Source of the DNA: Falcatimonas sp. MSJ-15
GTDB lineage: Bacteria > Bacillota > Clostridia > Lachnospirales > Lachnospiraceae
Direction of reading: 5' to 3'
DNA: 64,000 nt
NCBI RefSeq assembly: GCF_018918265.1
Contig: NZ_JAHLQC010000008.1
Location: 1-64,000 of the forward strand
In this document: positions 34,326 to 42,060 of the stretch, piece after piece
Position numbering within the stretch: the stretch's first letter is position 1
Layout: every line of letters starts with the position of its first letter
Position numbers and translations under genes: made by a program
Notes under the pieces: generated by a model
What the model was told of the DNA's origin: nothing
The model's database searches: none
What the model saw: only the letters and a program-made list of their open reading frames with translations

Positions 34326-35801
34326 CTAGTCTTTATAAAAAAGATCTCTTGTATATACTTTGTCATATACATCATCAAGACAGGAATCGTACCTGTTTGC
34401 AATAATACACTGACTTATTGATTTAAAATGTTCAAGATTATTAACAACTTCACTTCCAAAGAAAGTTGTTCCGTCTGCAAGTGTTGGTTCATAGACTATA
34501 ACTTTTGCACCTTTTGCTTTTATTCGTTTCATAACGCCTTGAATACTGCTATGTCTGAAATTATCTGAATTACTCTTCATTGTAAGCCTGTATACACCAA
34601 TAATAACTTCTTTTTCACTATTGATATTCCATGTACTGTTAGCACTGTATGCACCTGCTTTTTCAAGAACACGATCAGCTATGAAGTCTTTTCTTGTACG
34701 ATTACTCTCAACAATAGCACTGATCATATTCTGCGGAACACTGTCATAATTGGCGAGAAGCTGTTTGGTATCTTTTGGAAGACAATAACCGCCATATCCA
34801 AATGATGGATTGTTGTAGAACATACCTATTCTTGGATCTAAGCATACACCGGCTATAATGTCTTTGGTATTAAGATTTTTTATCTCAGCATAGGTATCAA
34901 GTTCATTAAAATATGAAATTCGCAGAGCGAGATAAGTGTTCGAAAACAGTTTTACAGCTTCCGCTTCAGTAAAGCCCATAAATAATGTTGGAATATCTTC
35001 TTTTAGTGCAGCTTCCTGTAAAAGTGCAGCAAAGTTGTGAGACATAGTAGAAGTCTCAATACTGCTTGAATCAGTTCCAACGATTATTCTTGATGGATAG
35101 AGATTATCATATAATGCTTTTGATTCTCTTAAAAATTCCGGACTGAATATTATCTTCGCAGAGTTATATCTGGCTCTTACCAATTCGGTATATCCTACTG
35201 GAATAGTTGATTTTATTACCATTATTGCATTAGGATTAATGTCTATAACCTGTTTGATTACATCTTCAACAGCTGAAGTGTCAAAATAATTTTTTTTACT
35301 ATCATAATTAGTAGGAGTTGCAATTATGACATAATCAGCATCTTTGTATGCACTAACAGCATCACAGGTGGCTGTGAGATCTAACTGTTCATTTTTGAAA
35401 AAAAGTTCTATATAGTCATCTTTTATAGGAGACTTTCTTTGGTTAATAAGATTAACTCTTTCTTCATTAATATCTACAGCAGTTACATGATTATAGCGTG
35501 AGAGAAGCAGTGCCATTGAAAGTCCGACATAACCTGCCCCTGCAACAGCAATATTGAGTGGTGAGACAGGTGGCAAGTGTGTGTCTGAAGTATCAATAAA
35601 AAGTTCTGTTATGTCAAAGCCAAGAACTTCACTAAGACTTTCTAGTTGTTCTATTGACGGCATAAAATCCTGTTGTTCTATTCTTGAGATTATAGCTCTG
35701 TTGATTTTGGTTTTTTCAGACAGCTGTTGTTGAGTCATATTCAATTTTCTTCTTAGACTGCTTACTGTCTCTGATAATTTAAGCTTTGAAAGTTTCTTCA
35801 T
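34326..35801 (-). CDS. HTH-UDP-glucose/nucleotide-sugar dehydrogenase fusion
   Basis: This 491-residue protein has an XRE/Cro-type helix-turn-helix at 10-68 ([20 protein letters not shown], then [17 protein letters not shown]) and a complete UDP-glucose dehydrogenase-type enzyme. The enzyme part has NAD-binding GAGYVG (88-93), STIPVGYTE (198-206), [11 protein letters not shown] (219-229), the catalytic Cys340 in [15 protein letters not shown] and a C-terminal UDP-binding domain. Such enzymes oxidise UDP-hexoses to uronates for surface polysaccharide. The N-terminal DNA-binding domain is not part of the normal enzyme and suggests a sugar-flux-sensing autoregulator. The inverted repeat around its own promoter supports this. 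GGGGGATATTT precedes the ATG. Confidence 0.9.
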   Translation of the reverse strand: MKKLSKLKLSETVSSLRRKLNMTQQQLSEKTKINRAIISRIEQQDFMPSIEQLESLSEVLGFDITELFIDTSDTHLPPVSPLNIAVAGAGYVGLSMALLLSRYNHVTAVDINEERVNLINQRKSPIKDDYIELFFKNEQLDLTATCDAVSAYKDADYVIIATPTNYDSKKNYFDTSAVEDVIKQVIDINPNAIMVIKSTIPVGYTELVRARYNSAKIIFSPEFLRESKALYDNLYPSRIIVGTDSSSIETSTMSHNFAALLQEAALKEDIPTLFMGFTEAEAVKLFSNTYLALRISYFNELDTYAEIKNLNTKDIIAGVCLDPRIGMFYNNPSFGYGGYCLPKDTKQLLANYDSVPQNMISAIVESNRTRKDFIADRVLEKAGAYSANSTWNINSEKEVIIGVYRLTMKSNSDNFRHSSIQGVMKRIKAKGAKVIVYEPTLADGTTFFGSEVVNNLEHFKSISQCIIANRYDSCLDDVYDKVYTRDLFYKD

Positions 35802-35906
35802 ATATGAAATATCCCCCTTCGTATATGCAACCGGTTATTGAAAATATAAGAAAATCGCATATTGTTAATTCAAGTAACAAGTCGCAATATTTATATATCA
35901 AAAATC

Positions 35907-35951
35907 GCTTTTTATACTTAAAATCATATCAGAAAAACGTATAAAAAGCAA
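35907..35951 (-). promoter_or_regulatory. Promoter bracketed by an 11-bp inverted repeat
   Basis: On the - strand, TTGCTT (35951-35946), a 17-bp spacer and TATGAT (35928-35923) form a good sigmaA promoter. The arms GTATAAAAAGC (35939-35949) and GCTTTTTATAC (35907-35917) are perfect inverted repeats overlapping the -35 and just downstream of the -10. It is a likely operator, possibly for the HTH domain encoded by the gene. Further CGCAATATT/CGCATATTG motifs lie in the leader (35855-35895). Confidence 0.7.
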
Positions 35952-36055
35952 CTTTTTTGTCGAAAAAGGAGTTCTTTGAAATCTAAAGAAACAAAGCAAT
36001 GTTAATAATAATAACAGAGAAATCATCGACTTTGATGCCTATAGTGATGATGAAA

Positions 36056-37069
36056 CTATTTTTTGTATGAATAGATCTCATTACGGGACATAGTAGTTAT
36101 CTTATCGAGTTCATTTATTTTACCTTCCTTTATATATTCGTTTATTATATTCTTGACAAGCTCTATACCTTCATCAATACCAGAGTCCGCTTTAGAGATA
36201 AGTGACTGAACCTTTTCAACTGCTGCAATATATTTATTCTGGTATTCACTTGTTTTGCTTTCTGCACGTTCGAGCTTTTCTTCGCATATTTTTTTTAATT
36301 CGTCTAATTTCTCGCCATATTCACGTTCTGTTTCCATAACTGCTTTTTGGAGGTTGAATTCGGATGTTTTATTGTTGTTATCTAATTGTAACTTTAACAT
36401 CTCGTTTTCATGATGTATATTGGCAAGTTCTTTTTGATATTCATCATTTTTTGAAGTAAGCTGTTTAATATCTTCATTATACTGTTCCTTGGCATTAGTA
36501 AGTGAATTACATGTGGCTTGTAAGTCATTGCATTTTAACTTTAATGAATCTAATGAATCAGAAAGAGCTGTATTAAGCTGTTCTTTGGCATCTAATTTAT
36601 CTTTAAGAACTTTTATTGATGCTTCATAGTTGCTTTTTGCATCATCAGCCTCTTTCTTTATATTATTTACAATCTCAAGAGATTCCTTTTCTTTTATAGC
36701 AATTTCTTTAGATTTTGCATCAAGAACTTCTATTTGTTTTTGCAAATCAATTATTATTGCATCTTTGGATTTTAATTGTGCGTCAAATTCAGCTTTCACC
36801 AGATTCTTCATATTCTGTTGGCTTTCAATAGCAGTCATAAACATTCTGTTTAATGCTATTGTATAACCTTCGAATTGTTCAATCTCAGCTCTTGTATCAG
36901 TAAATGCAGCTTTGCCTGCCTGCATCTCATAATTCTCAATAAGCTTTGCGAGAGTTTCTTGCTGGTTGCCACCTATTGTAGCAGCGATTTCTTTGAATTT
37001 CTCAGCTGTATCATCTGTTATTCTAAATGATTTTACTTTTGTTTCCTGTTCTTCTATTTTTTCACTCAT
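36056..37069 (-). CDS. Coiled-coil protein with N-terminal DNA-binding-like domain
   Basis: This 337-residue protein has an N-terminal about 55 residues (KVKSFRITDDTAEKFKEIAATIGGNQQETLAKLIENYE) that look like a ribbon-helix-helix or related DNA-binding fold. They are followed by some 230 residues of heptad-rich coiled coil (LQKQIEVLDAKSKEIAIKEKES, and so on) and a short helical end. The architecture recalls KfrA-like plasmid proteins and other filament-forming DNA-binding proteins. That is resemblance of layout, not recognised homology. Many palindromic TGTATTACA sites lie upstream. AAAGGATATTT precedes the ATG. Possible role: nucleoid or partition-like scaffold. Confidence 0.75.
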   Translation of the reverse strand: MSEKIEEQETKVKSFRITDDTAEKFKEIAATIGGNQQETLAKLIENYEMQAGKAAFTDTRAEIEQFEGYTIALNRMFMTAIESQQNMKNLVKAEFDAQLKSKDAIIIDLQKQIEVLDAKSKEIAIKEKESLEIVNNIKKEADDAKSNYEASIKVLKDKLDAKEQLNTALSDSLDSLKLKCNDLQATCNSLTNAKEQYNEDIKQLTSKNDEYQKELANIHHENEMLKLQLDNNNKTSEFNLQKAVMETEREYGEKLDELKKICEEKLERAESKTSEYQNKYIAAVEKVQSLISKADSGIDEGIELVKNIINEYIKEGKINELDKITTMSRNEIYSYKK

Positions 37070-37101
37070 ATTAAATATCCTTTCTATATGGTATGTTTTG
37101 G

Positions 37102-37281
37102 TATCACATTCATGTTTTTGATATCACATTCATGCTTTTAGTGTTACATTCATACTTTTAAGATCACATTCATACTTTTAGCATCATATTCATGCTTTTA
37201 GTATTACATATATACTTTTGGTATCGCATTCATGCTTTTAGCATCACATTCATACTTTTGATATCACATTTATGCTCTGTA
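37102..37281. repeat. 20-bp minisatellite, nine units
   Basis: Nine consecutive 20-bp units close to TATCACATTCATGCTTTTAG, starting at 37102 and ending at 37281, just upstream of the - strand coiled-coil gene. They are noncoding, with about 75-95% identity between units. Confidence 0.9.
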
Positions 37282-37492
37282 TATCAATATGCATAGTTAC
37301 TTAGATGGTATATGCTTACTGAACTTGCATATCACTTTTTATGCGAGCTATCGCTATTGCGAAAGGTAGTTACACAGCACTTACCAATATTCAATGTAAT
37401 TATACCATTTTTTGTATGCTTCTGTATGCTTTTTTTGTATTTTATAGTGACTTATTATACCTTTGTAATATATAATCATGTCATACAAGATA

Positions 37493-37527
37493 TGTATTAC
37501 AAATACAATGTATTACAATGTAATACA
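37493..37527. promoter_or_regulatory. Cluster of TGTATTACA palindromic sites
   Basis: TGTATTACA at 37493-37501 and 37509-37517 and its complement TGTAATACA at 37519-37527, the last two forming an inverted repeat one base apart. Related ATGTATTACAT occurs at 37879-37890. They are possible binding sites for the adjacent coiled-coil DNA-binding protein. Confidence 0.45.
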
Positions 37528-37600
37528 AAAATTCTATCATACAAAGTCAAAAATGTAAAGTATGTATAAAAAATAGGTTTTTGAGCCATAAAAGGTGCTG

Positions 37601-37630
37601 AATGTAACACAATATGTATTGTGTTACATT
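37601..37630. repeat. Perfect 13-bp inverted repeat
   Basis: AATGTAACACAAT (37601-37613) and ATTGTGTTACATT (37618-37630) with a 4-base loop. A single arm recurs at 49110-49124 before the recombinase gene. Confidence 0.7.
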
Positions 37631-37938
37631 AGATAAAAAAGCATCTAAAAGCCCACAAACCCAGTATTTATGCGGGCTTAGACGGCTTTACATTGCAAAA
37701 TATATCATAAAAACAACGGGAGAAAAAGCAAAATATGATATACCAAAAGCCATAATACCCAGATGCATCACCAGAATGCGAAGATTAGAAGTACAAAAGG
37801 TATAATTACAGGTTGAGATAGATAAAAACGTCATACAGAGGACGTTATCAAAAAGGTAAAAAACATCCTAAAAATGCTATGTATTACATAAGAAAAAGAG
37901 TATTGGATGAGATGGAAGTAAAAAAAGCAAGTAATTAG
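37614..37938 (+). other. Decayed coding region
   Basis: Two protein-like stretches in different frames: 37614-37805 (TLDKKASKSPQTQYLCGLRRLYIAKYI and beyond) and 37822-37938 (YRGRYQKGKKHPKNAMYYIRKR, then VLDEMEVKKASN and stop). Neither has a ribosome site, and a stop separates them. They look like remnants of a basic, possibly DNA-binding accessory protein. The remainder of the 1.2-kb gap 37070-38309 is repeats and promoter sequence. Confidence 0.3.
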
Positions 37939-38115
37939 TCTAAAAAAAGGTTAAGTCTAAAGTAAGAAAAAAGATAGAAAGGTTTTTATGATATTCGATA
38001 TAACTATAATATGCTTTGCAATAAGATTCTTGTAGTTATGTTTTACTAAAATTACTTATTCAAATTGTAATTGTATTACTTACTTTGAAAAATATACCTA
38101 TTTTACAGATAATGC

Positions 38116-38146
38116 TTGACTCGTACCTTAAGGTACGATTTATAAT
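38116..38146 (+). promoter_or_regulatory. MerR-type promoter of surface gene 1
   Basis: TTGACT (38116-38121), a 19-bp spacer and TATAAT (38141-38146). The spacer carries the perfect 18-bp palindrome TCGTACCTTAAGGTACGA (38121-38138). An over-long 19-bp spacer with a central palindrome is the hallmark of MerR-activated promoters. It is identical to 41929-41959. Confidence 0.9.
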
Positions 38147-38309
38147 AATTAAAAAGAAAGAGATAGTAAGAGTGAAGTAGCAGATATCAAATAATATCAA
38201 GTGAGAATTATATTGAGAGCCTGCTATTGATTAAATTCACACTATTAGACAGCAAGAGTAAGAATGTACAAGCAATATGAATACAATTAGAGAAATGGGG
38301 GTTTTTCTT

Positions 38310-40688
38310 ATGAGTAAGAGATATGCTATTAGAAAATGTATCGCAGTAGTAGTTGCGATAGTAATGACACTTGTAATGATACCGGCTAGTGGACGTGAGA
38401 TTGTGGCTTGGGCAGAGGATGATACTAGTAATACATCTGAACGTATACTTGATGAAATAGTGAATCCGGAACCTCAATATTTAAAAAACGGGACACCTCT
38501 TGATGAAATAATCAAGAAATTACCTGGTACTATAAAGGTTAGATATAAAAATGTTAGCAATTCAGAATATGTTCCTGTCACTTGGATTCCAATACCTAAA
38601 AATGGAATTTCAGATGGATACGATCCAAATGTTAGTGAACTTCAAACTTTTTATATATATGGAGAATTGGAATTGACTAATACTAATACCGATGAATATA
38701 TGACTAAAAATAATATCGAAAATGTTTTGGCAAATGTATATATTACAGTGGATGATAAAACGCACGTAGTAAAACCAATAATCACAGCTCAACCAGAAGA
38801 TCAAACCATCACTTCAGACAAAAAAACAGTCACATTTGACATTGTAGCAATTGGAGATAATCTTACTTATAAATGGCAGGTTGATAAAAATGATGGAAAT
38901 GGATTTGTAGATTGTATAAGTGATAATGAAGCAACATACCAAGGTGAGGCAAGAGATACTTTGATTATTTCTAATGTCTTAGACAAGATGGTTGGCTGGA
39001 AATATCACTGTATAGTAAGTAATGACGCAGGTAATAATACAAGTAATCCAGTAAAGATATGTTACAGTAAAAAAGCATATAGAATAAATATTACTTGCAA
39101 TAATGGTGGAAGTATTAAAGCTACAAAAGAGCCTGTTAATGGTATTATCACTGCTTTAGAAGGTGACGAAGTAACAATTGAATGTCAGCCAGATAATGGT
39201 TATACAGTTGATGCGTTAAAAGTTGACGGAGTGCTAATTAATAGTACAGTTTATACTTTTTCTAATATTGATTCAGAACATACAGTAGAAGTAACATTCA
39301 AAGAAGAAACAAAAGAAGAACTTCCTGTTATTACTAAAAATCCTAGTAAGACAAATATGATTAATTATAATGAGGGCATTACATTACATGTCGAAGCAAA
39401 AGGCGATAATCTTACTTATCAGTGGCAGATCAGTTCATACGGAAGAGATTATGTAGATTGTGCTAGTGGACATATTACATATGGTGGTGAAAATACAGAT
39501 ACGCTAACTATAGTCAGAGGCTGTTCCTGTATGAATGGTTGGAAATACCGTTGTAAAGTAAGTAATAGTAATGGTTATGTATATAGTGAATACGGAACAG
39601 TGACTTATGATTATAGTTATAGCAGCAAAAAATATAGAATAGACTTAGACATTGGCGATGGTGGCGATGTATCACCTAAGAGCAATCTTGGCAATTATTT
39701 ATATATATCATTGAATGATACTCAGACATTTACAATTACACCTAATGAAGGATATGTAATTGAATCTTTGATTATAGATGGTGAATCAGTTGATGAGACT
39801 AGTAGTTATACATTTGCAAATGTTACAACTAACCATACATTAAAAGTAATCTTTAAGAAAGCATCATCAACACCGACTCCTACGCCAACACCGACTCCAA
39901 TTCCAACACCAGAGCCTGAACCTGACACAGAACCAGAGACAACAGCTAAGACTTATGAGATTCTTGATGGTGCAGACAGTAAATGGGTATATAATCCATC
40001 TGATGATAATAAAGAAGGCTTATCAATTCGAGGTGCCGGATCGTATGCCAAATTCAAGAATATCAAAGTTGATGGTAAGATTGTTAATAAACGTTATTAT
40101 ACTGTAAAAGAGGGTTCAACTATCATCACATTAACACCAGATTATCTTGAGACTATCGCTGATGGTGATCATTCATTTGAGATGATATGGACAGACGGAC
40201 ATGCAGCTACAGAATTCACAATCGCTAAGAGTAGTGATGATAACAAAGATGATACTAATAAAGACGATAAGAAAGACAATAAAGATGATAGCAACAAAGA
40301 CGACAATAATCAAAAAGACAATAAAGATAATAGTAACAAAGACGATAAGAAAGACAATAAAGATGATAGCAGCAAAGCCAACAATAATCAGACAGATAAT
40401 AACAAAAATAGCAACAACACTAATACCACTGACAACAATCAGTCATCTGATAACAAATCAAATGATAATAATACTCAGACTACCGAACCTGTAATCAAGC
40501 CTGATAAAGTATCAACAGAAGGTAATAAGAATGTTAAAAGTGCTAATAATGCAAAAAATAACATATTTACAGCACCAAAGACAGGTGATATAAGAAATAC
40601 ATCAGCTATATTATATATAACACTTCTTCTTATATCTGCAATAGCGGCAATTATGGCTATGTTGAAAAAACAGAACGATGCTAATTAA
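38310..40688 (+). CDS. Sortase-type surface protein with Ig-like and X2-like domains (paralogue 1)
   Basis: This 792-residue protein starts with a signal peptide (MSKRYAIRKC, hydrophobic core, AWA-ED cleavage near 35). It continues with an N-terminal beta domain, an Ig-like domain (ITAQPEDQTITSDKKTVTF, then GWKYHCIVSNDAG) and a bacterial-repeat domain (NNGGSIKATKEPVNG, then HTVEVTFKE). A second Ig plus repeat-domain pair, a Pro/Thr stalk and an X2-like domain (YEILDGADSKWVYN, then DGDHSFEMIWTDGHA) follow. An Asp/Lys/Asn-rich segment and a sorting signal (APKTGD, transmembrane helix, KK tail) close it. It is likely wall-anchored. ATG 38310 is preceded by GGGGG, as in its paralogue at 42061. 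Expression is probably MerR-controlled. Confidence 0.9.
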   Translation: MSKRYAIRKCIAVVVAIVMTLVMIPASGREIVAWAEDDTSNTSERILDEIVNPEPQYLKNGTPLDEIIKKLPGTIKVRYKNVSNSEYVPVTWIPIPKNGISDGYDPNVSELQTFYIYGELELTNTNTDEYMTKNNIENVLANVYITVDDKTHVVKPIITAQPEDQTITSDKKTVTFDIVAIGDNLTYKWQVDKNDGNGFVDCISDNEATYQGEARDTLIISNVLDKMVGWKYHCIVSNDAGNNTSNPVKICYSKKAYRINITCNNGGSIKATKEPVNGIITALEGDEVTIECQPDNGYTVDALKVDGVLINSTVYTFSNIDSEHTVEVTFKEETKEELPVITKNPSKTNMINYNEGITLHVEAKGDNLTYQWQISSYGRDYVDCASGHITYGGENTDTLTIVRGCSCMNGWKYRCKVSNSNGYVYSEYGTVTYDYSYSSKKYRIDLDIGDGGDVSPKSNLGNYLYISLNDTQTFTITPNEGYVIESLIIDGESVDETSSYTFANVTTNHTLKVIFKKASSTPTPTPTPTPIPTPEPEPDTEPETTAKTYEILDGADSKWVYNPSDDNKEGLSIRGAGSYAKFKNIKVDGKIVNKRYYTVKEGSTIITLTPDYLETIADGDHSFEMIWTDGHAATEFTIAKSSDDNKDDTNKDDKKDNKDDSNKDDNNQKDNKDNSNKDDKKDNKDDSSKANNNQTDNNKNSNNTNTTDNNQSSDNKSNDNNTQTTEPVIKPDKVSTEGNKNVKSANNAKNNIFTAPKTGDIRNTSAILYITLLLISAIAAIMAMLKKQNDAN

Positions 40689-40758
40689 GCTGACCATGCT
40701 ATCTATATAAGCGATTAAGAGAGATATGCAATATGTGAATTACAATAACATGTAATAC

Positions 40759-40828
40759 AATACCCCGTCATAGAGAAGAGAAGTCTATAATCTGTCAGAA
40801 CAGACAATTCTCTACATGACGGGGTATT
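40759..40828. terminator. Bidirectional terminator between surface gene 1 and the MerR gene
   Basis: AATACCCCGTCATAGAGAA (40759-40777) pairs with TTCTCTACATGACGGGGTATT (40808-40828). A- and T-rich flanks serve both strands. Confidence 0.85.
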
Positions 40829-40857
40829 ACTTTTATTAAAAAATAATATTGAAGTTG

Positions 40858-41862
40858 TTAGAATTCTATTGGAAATTCTACAGGAACAGCAACCTGCGTT
40901 ATATAATCAGCAGAATTAGCACCACAATTTGGAGGTCCCTGAAGGTATGTAGAACGAAAGTCACCCATTTTTTTAATATGATGTTCTTTTATATATTTAG
41001 TGAGTATTTGAATAACTTCAGCTATCTTATCGTATGGTCCACGATGATATATACATAATGCCTGTGTCTCAGCAAATTCAACTCTGCCAGGTCCATTATA
41101 GTCAGCTCTTACAGGTATACAACCCATCAGATTAAGGATAGAATCAGAAGTATCATTATTAACAATTTCCAATTTACTGGTAAATGGAACATTAGCATAT
41201 ATATTGTCAGCATCTGTAATATCCGAGGAAACTTTTTCACCAGTATCAGTTGTATGAATAATATCCGAAGAATCTTTTTCACCAGTATCAGTTGTATGAA
41301 TAATATCCGAAGAATCTTTTTCACTAATATCAGTTGTATGAATAATATTCGAAGAATACTTTTCATTGCTATCAGTTATACGAACAGTGAATATCTTAGA
41401 ATCCATAAGCATATATCCTGTTTTTACAGCTGCTATATAAGTATCACGAAGCAGATCAGCTGCTTTAACTGTATCAAGACATTGATATCTGTGACAATAG
41501 CATACCTGATGAGACAGATATATCCTGTGAATAGTTGAATCACCGGCTTTTATAGAACAAAGCTGTAACATCTGGATATTCTGATCCAAAGTCTTACGGA
41601 ATTCCATAAGTCTTTCAATGTTGCTTGTATCGGAATAATATTCTTTTATCTCATTAAGAGATAGCCCTAGCTTTTGCAATGAACGTATCGAACGAATCTG
41701 AGTCATATTGTCAGCTGTATAATAACGGTAGCCACTCTCGTTATCTTTAAATGCAGGAGTGATCAGCCCCATCTCTTCATACAGAAGAATAGCTTTTCGT
41801 GTGACACCAAGAGTCTTTGATATTTCACCTATCTTAAATAAGTTTTCGCTTTGTTTTTTCAT
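40858..41862 (-). CDS. MerR-family regulator with GyrI-like effector domain
   Basis: This 334-residue regulator has a MerR winged helix (8-75: FKIGEISKTLGVTRKAILLYEEMGLITPAFKDNESGYRYY), a dimer helix (80-110) and a BmrR/GyrI-like ligand-binding domain (about 125-334). The domain ends LCIYHRGPYDKIAEVIQILTKYIKEH, then QVAVPVEFPIEF. Residues 167-220 are a tandem 14-residue repeat (EKDSSDIIHTTDTG) inserted within the effector domain, absent from normal BmrR-like proteins. It lies between two surface-protein genes whose promoters carry MerR-type palindromes, and is transcribed divergently from the second. The ligand is unknown; GyrI-like domains bind lipophilic or amphipathic compounds. Confidence 0.92.
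   Translation of the reverse strand: MKKQSENLFKIGEISKTLGVTRKAILLYEEMGLITPAFKDNESGYRYYTADNMTQIRSIRSLQKLGLSLNEIKEYYSDTSNIERLMEFRKTLDQNIQMLQLCSIKAGDSTIHRIYLSHQVCYCHRYQCLDTVKAADLLRDTYIAAVKTGYMLMDSKIFTVRITDSNEKYSSNIIHTTDISEKDSSDIIHTTDTGEKDSSDIIHTTDTGEKVSSDITDADNIYANVPFTSKLEIVNNDTSDSILNLMGCIPVRADYNGPGRVEFAETQALCIYHRGPYDKIAEVIQILTKYIKEHHIKKMGDFRSTYLQGPPNCGANSADYITQVAVPVEFPIEF
41221..41364 (-). repeat. 42-bp tandem repeat inside the MerR-type gene
   Basis: Three full 42-bp units (41239-41364) and a partial fourth encode 14-residue repeats in frame. High nucleotide identity of the middle units suggests recent expansion. Confidence 0.9.
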
Positions 41863-41928
41863 TATTACACCACACCTTTTATAATTGTAGTATTGTTTTT
41901 GAAAATCTATTTATTTATTCGACAATAC

Positions 41929-41959
41929 TTGACTCGTACCTTAAGGTACGATTTATAAT
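41929..41959 (+). promoter_or_regulatory. MerR-type promoter of surface gene 2
   Basis: TTGACT (41929-41934), a 19-bp spacer, TATAAT (41954-41959) and the same 18-bp palindrome TCGTACCTTAAGGTACGA at 41934-41951 as at 38121-38138. It lies 67 bp from the divergent MerR gene, so autoregulation is also possible. Confidence 0.9.
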
Positions 41960-42060
41960 TAATAATAAAAGTTAACATAACAGTATGTTGTAATATGTAA
42001 TATGTCAGATGTCAGATGTAAGTGATATCAATACATTTTTAAAGAAATGGGGGTTTTCTT

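Noticed and set aside
37312..37569. 85-residue hydrophobic open frame on the + strand
   Set aside because: No ribosome site, low-complexity AT-rich composition, and it overlaps palindromic TGTATTACA sites; most likely chance.
40201..40494. Long alternative frame within surface gene 1 (and similar at 44027-44218, 61962-62162)
   Set aside because: Repetitive Asp/Asn/Lys codons leave other frames open; no start signals, and the main frame is clearly coding.
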